Assembly (NCBI GenBank): GCA_963782555.1
Contig: CAWAKB010000001.1
Span: forward strand, 62,001-126,000
Direction: 5' to 3'
Source of the DNA: Hyphomicrobium_A sp963782555
GTDB lineage: Bacteria; Pseudomonadota; Alphaproteobacteria; Rhizobiales; Hyphomicrobiaceae
Length of the DNA stretch: 64,000 nucleotides
In this document: positions 35,901 to 43,369 of the stretch, in pieces
How positions within the stretch are numbered: position 1 is the first letter of the stretch
Layout of the letters: each line of letters opens with the position of its first letter
Notes under the pieces: model-generated
What the model was told of the DNA's origin: nothing
Databases searched by the model: none
Seen by the model: the letters and a program-made list of their open reading frames with translations, nothing else
Position numbers and translations under genes: made by a program

Positions 35901-37398
35901 GCCGGGGGGCGACGGCAACGTCTTCACCACCGAGGTCAGCGGCAAGTACCAGCAGGACAGCAACGGCGCCTATGGCACCGACCTCGATCTTTGGTGGACC
36001 GGCGACACGGCCATCCCCTCCAAGGAGGCCGATCGGATCAACGTCAGCGGCACGGCCGACCTCGCCGGCATCGTCGACCTCATGCCGCTCAGCAAGGGCA
36101 ACGCGCTTCCCGGCGACCACGAGGTTGTCATCCTCTCGGCTGATGGCGGCGTCACCACGCAGACGCAAACCAATCTGAGCCTCGTTGCGCCGGCATCGGC
36201 GGTGGCCTCCTACGAGCTACTCTATCCTTCAAACGGGAAGGATATCGTGCTCGGCTACCACATCGATTTCTCGCCTGACGGTCTGAACCCCAACCAGACG
36301 AGCTTCGGCAACCAGATCAATGACATCCAGCTTGCCTTCCCGCGGCCGACCAACGACCCCAATGCCGACAAGAATACGCCGATTTCGCCTCTGGTGGCGG
36401 CGCTGTTCGATCTGCCGGACGTGCCGTCGCTGCAGCGCGCCTACGACATGCTGAGCCCAGGGGTCTACGTGGAGAACGAGCTCGCAACCATCATCTCGAA
36501 CCTCGACTTCCAAAACACCCTGCACAGCTGCCACTCGCGCGACGGGCAATTTCGCTTCGCGCGCGAGCAGGACTGCGTCTGGGCGCGTTACAACCACCGC
36601 GAGCTCGACCGCGAGCGCACGAGCGACAATATCGCGTTCCAGGAGACAACCGAGGGATTCTCCGCCGGCGGCCAGACCCTGCTCGACGAGCACTGGGTGG
36701 CCGGGGCGGGCTTCTCCTACGAGAAAAGCACGCTCGCAACGGATACGATGGCGGGCAGCGATGGCGACCGCTACCAGGGCGGCATCGTGGGCAAAGGCCG
36801 CTTCGGCGGAACGGTGCTGGAGGCCGCGCTGACGGGCGGCTATGCCGATTACGACACCATCCGCAACATCACGTTCCCGAACTTCAGCGAAGTCGCGCGC
36901 GGCGATCAGGAGATCGGCTTCGGCTCCGCACACATCCGGGCTGGGCAAGTGTTCGAATATGGAAGCGTCTACCTCCGGCCCTCCGTCGACGCTGGCATTA
37001 CCCACTATGTGGTCAGCAGCTTCGAGGAGAAAGGCGCGCCGGTTGGGGGTCTCTCGCTCAAAGGCGACAGCCAGACGTTCTACACCGTTGAGCCGACTTT
37101 GGAGATCGGCGCCGAATTCGCTTCGGGTAGCACGCTGTTCAGACCTTACTTGCGGGGCGGCCTCACGCAATTCCTCGGAGACGAGTCGCCGTCGATCGCG
37201 GCGACGCTACAAGTGGTGCCGACCGGCGTGGCGCCATTCGTCATCGAGGACAAGTTCGCCAAGACCTTCGCCGAGGTCGCCACCGGCATCGACATTATGA
37301 TGGCCGGGAATCTCGATTTCCGGGTCGACGGCTCGTGGATGAAATCGGACGATGTCGAGGTATTTGGTGCCAGCGGCAAGCTACAGCTCAAGTTCTGA
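29998..37398 (+). CDS. Giant Gly-rich autotransporter (type Va secretion)
   Basis: A 2,466-residue surface protein. The N-terminus has a long basic region before a likely signal segment (LSALSAALVAVFVLGTAPAHS, ending near residue 103), so the start could be 29998, 30172 or 30184; the ribosome site is weak at all three. The passenger is a parallel beta-helix type with about 20 units carrying QSIGGGGGNGG or close variants at intervals of about 50-75 residues. The last 270 or so residues form the beta-barrel (VWARYNHRELDRERTSDN ... LDFRVDGSWMKS) and end in Phe, as needed for outer-membrane assembly. No protease or lipase motif is seen. It probably mediates adhesion or self-association. Monocistronic, convergent with hemA. 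Confidence 0.9.
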   Translation: MQRRSAYGALVALGGIEFVLRSVLARKRVLFGLALIGAAQTEWVQPSYAKWRLARQRAMRIVMLARCAFRRSRGHAPPASSCTLSALSAALVAVFVLGTAPAHSQAVNFGCTGTTTRDCPDVPVQGIQYGSDANIVNVGDGTPGQTDVNSTTIGIDFSKIGVDGAAGSSSSAFTTAVDTKGTSNTDDDVVYVVDPNGSPTDPLLTDGGSRILVEAGGDLVVEDTSAPLTKSELANLLSAGSAGGGAAAAGVTVNNSALIHTTNASGIIARSKGGNGGNGGVVNIGVASWGKDGGSANDAGAVLVTNDGQITVTGTAADQYGIHAVSQGGKGGDGGGAFSLFSSSAGDGGNGGKANTVDVILEDTSSITTHGDGGHGVFAESLGGVGGAGGKVTAAFAFGESGGDGAVGNTVTVDNAGSISTFGNGAHGIFARSYGAGAGSGSSAGGIYAAGGNGGGDNADGGIVNVTNSGTINTDGIGSYGVYIQSVGGGGGDGGNAGGLFTVGGKAGSGGDGKAVTYTQTATGSVTTTKDKATAILVQSIGGGGGNGGNAVSVSLGAAVAIGGSAGPGGDGGTVTLDVGGTVTTNGEDANAIQAQSIGGGGGNGGLAIAGALSTGAGVSVAIGGKGGQGGDGKAVSVTSTATITTDQDMTGGADRSSGIVAQSIGGGGGNGGLSISATVGASFAASVSLGGGGGPGGNADTVSVDQTGTIVTGGDNSIGIEAQSIGGGGGNGGGSVAVSVGTAGYALGFAMGGAAGVGGTAGEVAVDLHGSIATTGKLSHGILAQSVGGGGGNGGFAVSATAGAMSGNLALGGKGAAGASGNTVTVNTFSDGLTDRTISTSGDGSIGILAQSVGGGGGNGGFAGSLAVGGGGGIGVALGGSGGASSVGGTVNVNNAVAVSTGGDNATGILAQSVGGGGGNGGFSLSAAGGVIGVGVAIGGEGGAGSNGGTVVLGNSGDVSTEGKLAYGLQAQSIGGGGGNGGFALSGALGVSVEDVPGGAAAIAIGGTGGGASDGGLVTVNNTGSIETQGLGSHAIFAQSVGGGGGSGGFAGSVAVTIGTGVALSESVGGTGGGGGNAKAVKVNSTGANTTIVTHEDGADGIHAQSIGGGGGDGGFAFSGAFGFGGETNINLAVAIGGFGSDGGDGGTVDISNVSAITTSGDHANGIFAQSIGGGGGNGGLAASGLMGFAENGVNVGVTVGGFAGDGSTSDGVTITNSGAITTTGFESVGILAQSIGGSGGNGGLALTAQMTGASKTNAAFGVAVGGGGGNGNSAGKVEITNNAGGNITTTGINAHGIEAQSIGGGGGNGGMAVVGQLGVFSGSEQEATKSLNVEVSVGGAGGDGSFGNTVDITNSANIEVMGLAATGIFAQSIGGGGGDGGNVLNALGVITDSQNSADSRNVNLTVAIGGAGGDGSDGGDVTVTNNGSITTHGGSGYGIFAQSVGGGGGIGGRANTVEITVTDKCGIFKVCTGSPSTKNNFSLGATVGGNGGGASDGGDVTVNNSGDIETFGDEFSGIYAQSVGGGGGNGGNGILGSGEILPVPVELAFFPVGAVSFYKDLQVEVGGSAGSSGNGGTVDVTNSKNITTHAAYSDGIFAQSVGGGGGEGGKAVTGFFGALGLGGAGGAAGDGGDVTVSQTGGAKIETFGTASNGIFAQSVGGGGGVAGNVDRALASKTAGTIPSINAGIGLALGRSGGGGGNGGDVSVDVDGQIATHGDSAAGIFAHSVGGGGGLLGRLGNEVAGVGVLSWQVGSAGDAGDAGQVDVTLSGSIMTSGNAAHGIFAQSAGGQGSAGDVNVTLNGQTQILTGSVLQPGDEDRGIGSIGIFAHSAASDNANNGDITIAINSADGVVRGGRTGVVTLDNVDNTEIGVGIWVLDGNNNTITNHGLVTTLDGVDDSYAIFASGSDTTHTGGSETVSNFGTVTGSFDLGAGANKYTNEIGSFLNSGKFAYVGDGNLLLNHGRMSPGGDGNVFTTEVSGKYQQDSNGAYGTDLDLWWTGDTAIPSKEADRINVSGTADLAGIVDLMPLSKGNALPGDHEVVILSADGGVTTQTQTNLSLVAPASAVASYELLYPSNGKDIVLGYHIDFSPDGLNPNQTSFGNQINDIQLAFPRPTNDPNADKNTPISPLVAALFDLPDVPSLQRAYDMLSPGVYVENELATIISNLDFQNTLHSCHSRDGQFRFAREQDCVWARYNHRELDRERTSDNIAFQETTEGFSAGGQTLLDEHWVAGAGFSYEKSTLATDTMAGSDGDRYQGGIVGKGRFGGTVLEAALTGGYADYDTIRNITFPNFSEVARGDQEIGFGSAHIRAGQVFEYGSVYLRPSVDAGITHYVVSSFEEKGAPVGGLSLKGDSQTFYTVEPTLEIGAEFASGSTLFRPYLRGGLTQFLGDESPSIAATLQVVPTGVAPFVIEDKFAKTFAEVATGIDIMMAGNLDFRVDGSWMKSDDVEVFGASGKLQLKF
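31450..35210 (+). repeat. Passenger repeat array (QSxGGGGGxGG units)
   Basis: About 20 in-frame units with a Gly-rich loop, spaced roughly 150-225 bases. DNA similarity between units is high only over the core coding Gln-Ser-Ile/Val-Gly5, so this is protein-level repetition with possible slippage or recombination sites. Confidence 0.8.
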
Positions 37399-37485
37399 AC
37401 GCCGCCATTGATCTCCGCCCTGGCGAGCCAACGCTCGCTGGAATGCGATAAGCGCTGACGTTGTGACGAGGCCGGCGCCGCTCTC

Positions 37486-38718
37486 TCACTCGGCCGCGAG
37501 CTTGACGACCTCGCCCCGCGACAGCGGGCAGGCCTGCCACAGCTCGGTCAGGGCGTTAACGAGGTAGTCCACCTGCGCGTCCGTGTGGACCGGAGACGGC
37601 GTCAGCCGGATCCGCTCGGTCCCGCGCGGCACCGTCGGGTAGTTGATCGGTTGCACGTAGATCCCGTAGCGGTCGAGCAGCGCGTCCGTCACCGCCTTGC
37701 AGTGCACCGGGTTGCCCACCAGCACCGGAACGATGTGGCTCGGGTTGGCGAACACCGGCATGCCGGCCTCGGTCAAGCGCTCCTTGACCTCGCGCGCGCG
37801 CTTGTGCAGCCGCGCACGCTCCAGATCGCAGGATTTCAAGTGGCGGATCGAGGCGAGCGCGCCGGCGGCCAGCGCCGGGGCCAGCGAGGTGGTGAAGATG
37901 AAGCCCGAGGCATACGAGCGGATGGCGTCGCAGCAGTCGCGGCTCGCCGCGATGTAGCCGCCCATGACGCCGAAGCCCTTGGCCAGCGTGCCGTTGATGA
38001 TGTCGATGCGGTCCATCACGCCGTCGCGCGCGGCGATGCCGCCGCCGCGTGGCCCGTAGAGGCCGACCGCGTGCACCTCGTCGAGATAGGTGAGCGCGCC
38101 ATACGTCTCGGCGAGATCGCAGATCGCCCCGATCGGCGCGATGTGCCCATCCATCGAGTAGACGCTCTCGAAGGCGATGATCTTCGGCGTGTCGCGGTCA
38201 TACTCCTTGAGCTTGGCCTCGAGATCGGCGACGTCATTGTGGCGCCAGATGCGCTTCTCGCCGCGCCCGTGGCGGATGCCGGCGATCATGGAGGCGTGGT
38301 TCTTCTCGTCGGAGAAGATCACCGTCCCCGGCATCAGCTCGACGAGCGTCGACAACGTCGCATCGTTGGCGACGTAGGCGGAGGTGAACAGAAGCGCCGC
38401 CTCCTTGCCATGCAGATCGGCGAGCTCGGCCTCGAGCTCGACATGGTAATGCGTCGTGCCGGAAATGTTGCGCGTGCCGCCAGAGCCGGCGCCCACGGTA
38501 TCGATCGCCTCGTGCATGGCGGCGATCACGGCGGGGTACTGGCCCATGCCGAGATAGTCGTTGGAGCACCAGACGGTGATGGGCCGCGGCCCGGCGCCGG
38601 CGAAATGCTCCGCGGCCGGGAACGCGCCGCGCTGGCGCTTCAGATCGGCGAAGACGCGATAGCGCCCTTCACGATGAACGGCCTCCAAGGCGTCTTTCCA
38701 CGTACGAGCATAATCCAT
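37486..38718 (-). CDS. hemA: 5-aminolevulinate synthase
   Basis: PLP enzyme condensing glycine with succinyl-CoA to 5-aminolevulinate, the first haem precursor in alphaproteobacteria. 410 residues, full length. Glycine-rich GAGSGGTRNISGTTHYH, PLP-binding DEVHAVGLYG, and the Schiff-base lysine K247 in NGTLAKGFGVMGG are present. The start is ATG 38718 (MDYARTWKDALEAVHREGRY). Its closeness to many c-type cytochrome genes makes sense for haem demand but may be coincidental. Convergent with the autotransporter gene. Confidence 0.96.
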   Translation of the reverse strand: MDYARTWKDALEAVHREGRYRVFADLKRQRGAFPAAEHFAGAGPRPITVWCSNDYLGMGQYPAVIAAMHEAIDTVGAGSGGTRNISGTTHYHVELEAELADLHGKEAALLFTSAYVANDATLSTLVELMPGTVIFSDEKNHASMIAGIRHGRGEKRIWRHNDVADLEAKLKEYDRDTPKIIAFESVYSMDGHIAPIGAICDLAETYGALTYLDEVHAVGLYGPRGGGIAARDGVMDRIDIINGTLAKGFGVMGGYIAASRDCCDAIRSYASGFIFTTSLAPALAAGALASIRHLKSCDLERARLHKRAREVKERLTEAGMPVFANPSHIVPVLVGNPVHCKAVTDALLDRYGIYVQPINYPTVPRGTERIRLTPSPVHTDAQVDYLVNALTELWQACPLSRGEVVKLAAE

Positions 38719-38812
38719 CAGGCGTCTTCCATTCCCCAGCAGCGTCCTCTTCCGTCCATTCCAAGTTCTTCAGACTTTGTTTGGCTACTTGGTGACGATC
38801 TTGGGAATGCTC

Positions 38813-40340
38813 CTAAAGCCCGCTTCGTGCGCCATCGCCCCACCAATTTCTTACTTGTTTGGCTTGGCAAGGATGAGTTGGGGGGGTCTCAAAGGTCGGC
38901 GCTATGAAGGGCCAGTTCGGATCCACGCGTCTGCGTACTGCTGAGCGAAGGCGCAGACGCAGGCGACTGGGCTTCATCGTAAAGGCGAAGACCTCTTTGG
39001 TGACGCTGGGATCTTCCGCGTGCGCAAACGAAAAATTGCGCGCAAGCGTGGCCAGCACCATCTTCATCTCCAGTGTTGCCAGATAGCGGCCCGGGCAAAA
39101 GCGGGGACCGGCACCAAACTGCATGAAGGCCCGCGTCCTGTGCGCAGGACAAGCGCTCTCGCGCGAGTCCACCCATCGCTCCGGCTTGAAATCCTTCGCG
39201 TCCTCATAGTTCCTGTCATCAAGGGTCGCGGGCCTGGTCAGCAAGAGCACCGGCGTACCCCTGGGGATCTCGATACCGGCCAACTCGATGCTCTCGTTGG
39301 CCTCGAGAAAGTGGAACGGTGCCACCGGTCTCATTCGCATCGCCTCGAAGGCCACGCCTTCGAAAAGGCCGAGCTTGGCGGTTTCTGCGAACGTCATGGG
39401 CACGCGCGCACGCCCCAGGGCGTCGAGCGCGGCGTCGTGCAGCGTCGCTTGAAGATCCTGATTGCCGGCAAGCAAGTGAATGGCCCAGGCGAGGCTGTAA
39501 GCTGTCGTATCCTCGCCCGCGAGAAGCAGCGTAATGACATTTGCATACACGTCATCGTCGCTGAATCCGGAGTTCTGGCTCGTCCAGGAGCGCAAGCATT
39601 GCCTCGAGAAGATTGCGAGGTTTTCTATGAGGCTCCCGGCGCAAGGATTCGCGCGCATCGGCGATCATCTCATCGACGAATGCACGGACCGCCTTCAATG
39701 AGCGATCGAGCCGGTAGTCTCGTGGCAGCTTGAAATATCGCCAATAAGGGAGGACCGCGTTCGCCCTGCAGCTGATCATCGGCATGATGACGTCGATATG
39801 ACGCTGTATGGTGTCGTCGTCACACTCGAGCGTGTTCACGTCCTTGCCGAACAACAGGGTTGCCGTGGTGTCGACGGTAAAGTGGGTAAGGTCCTGAATC
39901 ACGTCGGTGTCGGTTCCGGCATCCACGCTTTGCTGCCAGCGTCGGCGCAACCGATCGGTAATAAGCTGCAAGGTGGGGAAGAAGCTCTCGAGTTGATGCG
40001 GCGCAAGTGCGCGCGTCACGAGATTGCGCTGTGGGCGCCACGCCCCTCCCTCGATCGAGAAGAGACCGTTGATCCCCAGCTCTCTGGCAACAGGCTCGAT
40101 GGTGGACAAGCGCCGGAAATGGCCGGGCCGGTCCTTGAGCGCGGAGATTGCGATCTCGACCTCGGAGGTCACAAGCACGCGCTTGGGGCCCAACTTGAAC
40201 GTGTAGGTCGGACCCAGCGTTTCAGCCCACTCCTCGAGCTTCACGTGCAGCTGCTTGCGATCGATCTGATGCAGATTCCCCAGCCAGGGCAATGCACTGG
40301 GAGCGGGGAGATCCTCCAATTGCCGTTTGGTGGTGATCAT
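38813..40340 (-). CDS. Cytochrome P450, broken by one frame change
   Basis: Haem-thiolate monooxygenase. The first part runs from ATG 40340 (LPWLGNLHQIDRKQLHVKLE) to about 39570, the second to 38813. Motifs are all present when joined: I-helix AGEDTTAYSLAWA, ExxR in FEAMRMRPVAPF, PERF-type FKPERWVDS, and the haem loop FGAGPRFCPGRYLA with the Cys ligand. About 500 residues joined, normal or slightly long at the C-terminus. A single frame change near 39570, with no other decay, suggests an indel error or a very recent mutation. Soluble-looking N-terminus without a membrane anchor. Substrate unknown. Confidence 0.85.
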
Positions 40341-40368
40341 ATGTAGTTCCTGTAAAAATGGAGGCCTG

Positions 40369-41139
40369 TCATTCGGCCTTCAGGCCGAGCTCCGTCGCCG
40401 CCGCCGTAATCTTGCTCGATGCGTCGTCGTCGTCCTTGAACACTTCAAGCGCCTTGCGGAACGCCATTGCCGCAACCTCTCTTTCACCAAGCACAACGCG
40501 GGAGCGCATGAGCCTGGTCCAGCCCTCGACGTCTCGCGGAGAACTCTCTAGGCGAGCTGCTAGGCCATCGACCATCGATCGGATTGCAGCATCACGCTCG
40601 CGCGGAGGCATCCCTTCGAGCTTGGCAATTTTATCGACGTTTGGTCCGTCAGAACTCTTGCCAACGGCCTCAGTTTGCGAAGACGAGGCACTTTCGAGAT
40701 TGTCGCTTTCGGAGGCCTTCGCCTTGGCCTCATCGTATGCCAGCTTGAGCTTGGCGGAACTCGGATCAAGCTCTACCGCTCTCGCATAGGCGGTAACTGC
40801 CTGTTCATAGTGGCCCGTGTGGAAGTAGGACCAACCGAGCATCTGCCAGCCTCGGATGTCATCGGGAGTGGTTTCGAGCCGAGCCGCGAGCCTTTCGATC
40901 ATCGTGGTTACATCAGGCAGCAGTTTGCCAGCTGCCGCCATAGACGCCGGTTCTTCGGTTCCGATAGAACGCGTGTAGTCGGTGAGGCGCGCAAGCATTT
41001 CGCCATCCGACCCAGAGTCGGTCGCCCCGGGAGGATCCCCCACATAAGACGTTACTGTGCCAATGCCTGCGACGAGGAGAAAGACCGCGGCAGCCGCAAT
41101 CAACGCCCCGGAGGTACTTTGAAGAAGCCTCAACGACAT
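40369..41139 (-). CDS. Membrane-anchored TPR protein (CcmI/NrfG-like)
   Basis: 256 residues. An N-terminal membrane segment (GALIAAAAVFLLVAGIGTVTSY) is followed by a periplasmic-looking domain with TPR units (PDDIRGWQMLGWSYFHTGHY, EQAVTAYARAVELDPSSAKL, DVEGWTRLMRSRVVLGE). The text around ARLETTPDDIRGWQMLG resembles the C-terminal domain of the cytochrome c maturation factor CcmI. ATG 41139 is chosen because the hydrophobic segment follows; the frame to 41217 is inside the upstream gene. Next to multiheme cytochromes, so a role in haem attachment or apocytochrome delivery is plausible. Confidence 0.72.
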   Translation of the reverse strand: MSLRLLQSTSGALIAAAAVFLLVAGIGTVTSYVGDPPGATDSGSDGEMLARLTDYTRSIGTEEPASMAAAGKLLPDVTTMIERLAARLETTPDDIRGWQMLGWSYFHTGHYEQAVTAYARAVELDPSSAKLKLAYDEAKAKASESDNLESASSSQTEAVGKSSDGPNVDKIAKLEGMPPRERDAAIRSMVDGLAARLESSPRDVEGWTRLMRSRVVLGEREVAAMAFRKALEVFKDDDDASSKITAAATELGLKAE

Positions 41140-41534
41140 CTGCAAGCTCCCCTCTGGCGGCGGTGACCTCGATGATGACGCGAATGGGCGACACATCGCC
41201 GGCGCCAATAGGCGCATCGGTCGCGGTATCTCTTTGCGGAGAGGTAGGGGTAGCCATAGTAGACATAGCCGCGACCGATATGCTTCGGGTAAAAGCCGCG
41301 GCTGTAGTAATAAGGGTAATCATAGGCGAGATAGTTCGGACCGATCGGCAGGTAAAGCCGTCGGCCATGGCCGCGCTGCTTGATCTCAATGACACTGTGC
41401 GTGGCGCTTTTGCCGTGCTTCAGAAAGGACAGCCCCGCCGATGTGGCATTGGCCGCTGGCGCCATGCCGAACAAACCGACCGCCAGCAAGCAAGCCATCG
41501 GAATTGATGCGAATAATAAATTCCGCCTACTCAT
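41130..41534 (-). CDS. Small secreted Tyr/Arg-rich protein
   Basis: 134 residues with a signal peptide (FASIPMACLLAVGLFGMAPAANA). The mature part is rich in Tyr, Arg and His (DYPYYYSRGFYPKHIGRGYV, then a tail of Cys, Arg and His). This kind of protein is common in Hyphomicrobiales and poorly understood. It overlaps the TPR gene by 10 bases. The basic His/Cys-rich tail could bind metal or haem. Function unknown. Confidence 0.6.
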   Translation of the reverse strand: MSRRNLLFASIPMACLLAVGLFGMAPAANATSAGLSFLKHGKSATHSVIEIKQRGHGRRLYLPIGPNYLAYDYPYYYSRGFYPKHIGRGYVYYGYPYLSAKRYRDRCAYWRRRCVAHSRHHRGHRRQRGACRCR

Positions 41535-41588
41535 AAGAGCACCTCATCTCGTTCCCCGTTCCAAGCCAGAGCTGTCAGGCGCGATCGG

Positions 41589-43244
41589 TCAGAACTTCCT
41601 GCGGAGCTCGGCACGGATGCCGAAGTTGTCTTCGTCGGCGCCCTCGATGATCTGATAGGTCGCATCGGCGCGGAACAGCCAGGCCAGAGTGATCGGAATC
41701 TGATAGCGAACGCCGAAGCCGAATTGCGTATCCTTTGCGCCGATGCCGTCATCCTCGAACGGCTGCACCATGGCCACCTCGAAGACGATCTGCTGATCAA
41801 GATTGAAGAGGTACTCCAAGCCAATCGCGCCGCCGATGGTGTTGGAGCCGGTGTCGTCGAGCTTGGGATAGCCGGTGAGCGCGTCGGTCTCGAAGTTGAT
41901 GCCGACGTTCTTCAGTATCCCCGCGCCATTGCCATCGACGAGGGGCTGAGGAGCGCCGAAGCCGACGAAGAAGTTGGCGTAAGGGAGTAGCGTGCTCGGC
42001 AAGCCCGAGATCAGGCTGTTCTCCGAAATGATGGCAATGCCGTCGTTGTCTTTGCCGTCGCCGAAGTTCGCGAAGAAGCGGGTCGAATTCGACAAGGTGT
42101 TGGCGTAGCGCCGGCTGTAGGCGACGGTCACGAAGTGCGTCAGAAGGCCGTCCTGTTCGTCGAGGCCCTGAATCAGGCCGTAGCCCGTTTCGATGTAGCC
42201 GTCGAAGGCGTCGATGAATGCGGTTACGCCATAGAGGGCGGCACTGTGGTTGTCGACCTTGCCGTCTGCTCCGATGATGCTCGCGTTGTCGACATTGTCG
42301 AACGCGCCGAAAAAGGTGATGTCGAAGTTGGCAAGGCCCAACGCCGCCGAGTTCTTCGCAGGCAGGCTCACCGCGCCGCCGAGGATCGCATCGTTTGCCC
42401 AGATCCCGTTCTGCAGAAAGAGCGGGAAGAGACCGACCGTGAAGGGCAGGTCGAAGCCGGCTTCCTTACCGGAGAAACCGGAATAGAGGGAGCCTAGGTC
42501 GCCCTCGAAGAAAAGAGTTTGCGGGTTGGCGTCGAACTCGTCGTTGAACTTGTCGTTGGCGTCGCCGCCGCCAAACTCGAAGCGGGTGAATTTGTTATTG
42601 CTCTGAAACGGTGTGAAGAAGGCGTGTATTCGTTCGGTGGCGGTGATCTTGAAGTCGATGTCGAGGTTCAGTCGGGTTGCGATCTGGGCAACATCCTTGT
42701 TGTTGAAGTTGTTGTAGGCGACCGCAGTCCGCCAGTCGCCGTAGATGGCGAGGCCTGGGAGCAGCGGATTTTTGATGCCGAGGAGGGTGGAGCTCTCGTC
42801 GTATTCGCCAGAGGTGTATTGCTGGCGACCGATCTCGAGCAGCGGGCGCGGCGCCACGACCGCGGTCTTCGCGCCGTAGATGTCGAGCTGCCCATCGCCA
42901 TTGTACTTGACTTCTTCGTACTGCGGATCCGGCCGGAAAGCGTCATCGACCAATTTGGTTTTGTTTTGGGGCTCGCCGCTGTTTTCGCTTGGCGCCGGGT
43001 CTGCGGCGGCGTTGGCCGCCTTCTTTTCTTTAGCCGCGCCTACGTGCAGCGCTTCGGCTCGCAATTCAGCGGAATCGATCAGGGAGGCGCCGGACACCTG
43101 GGTCAACCAGCCTCCCTTGATGCCCTCGCTGCTGCTTTGGGCTGCCGCAGGTTCTGCACCGGACATCACAAGGTAGCCACCGGCTATCAGCGCAATGGTG
43201 GCGGTCGTTGTCCGGGCACGGTACGCGTCACTAGTCACGTGCAA
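41589..43244 (-). CDS. Outer-membrane beta-barrel (porin-like), next to multiheme cytochrome
   Basis: 551 residues. A signal peptide (ATIALIAGGYLVMSGAEPAAAQ) is followed by an Ala/Lys-rich segment of about 60 residues, and then a long barrel with alternating strands (LLEIGRQQYTSGEYD, GYIETGYGLIQGLDE, FVTVAYSRRYANTL) ending in IRAELRRKF, the C-terminal Phe signature for outer-membrane insertion. It has no haem motif. It lies 125 bases downstream of the pentaheme gene on the same strand, so the pair could form a porin-cytochrome complex; this is inference. Confidence 0.78.
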   Translation of the reverse strand: MHVTSDAYRARTTTATIALIAGGYLVMSGAEPAAAQSSSEGIKGGWLTQVSGASLIDSAELRAEALHVGAAKEKKAANAAADPAPSENSGEPQNKTKLVDDAFRPDPQYEEVKYNGDGQLDIYGAKTAVVAPRPLLEIGRQQYTSGEYDESSTLLGIKNPLLPGLAIYGDWRTAVAYNNFNNKDVAQIATRLNLDIDFKITATERIHAFFTPFQSNNKFTRFEFGGGDANDKFNDEFDANPQTLFFEGDLGSLYSGFSGKEAGFDLPFTVGLFPLFLQNGIWANDAILGGAVSLPAKNSAALGLANFDITFFGAFDNVDNASIIGADGKVDNHSAALYGVTAFIDAFDGYIETGYGLIQGLDEQDGLLTHFVTVAYSRRYANTLSNSTRFFANFGDGKDNDGIAIISENSLISGLPSTLLPYANFFVGFGAPQPLVDGNGAGILKNVGINFETDALTGYPKLDDTGSNTIGGAIGLEYLFNLDQQIVFEVAMVQPFEDDGIGAKDTQFGFGVRYQIPITLAWLFRADATYQIIEGADEDNFGIRAELRRKF

Positions 43245-43369
43245 GCCCCTTACGCATTACAAGTCACGGGCAAGCTCTGCGTTGCGGCTCTGAGGTGCGG
43301 CCTAACGCTGGGCACTCGCTTCTTTGGGCGCCTCGCACTCCCCAATGCGAAACCCCCGGCTTTTCGGGT

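Noticed and set aside
30219..36168. Many long minus-strand frames opposite the autotransporter
   Set aside because: They are Pro/Ala/Asp-rich antisense of the Gly-repeat codons with no family sequence.
37423..37438. GCGAGC/GCTCGC hairpin between autotransporter and hemA
   Set aside because: Short stem without a T-run on either side; not a convincing terminator.
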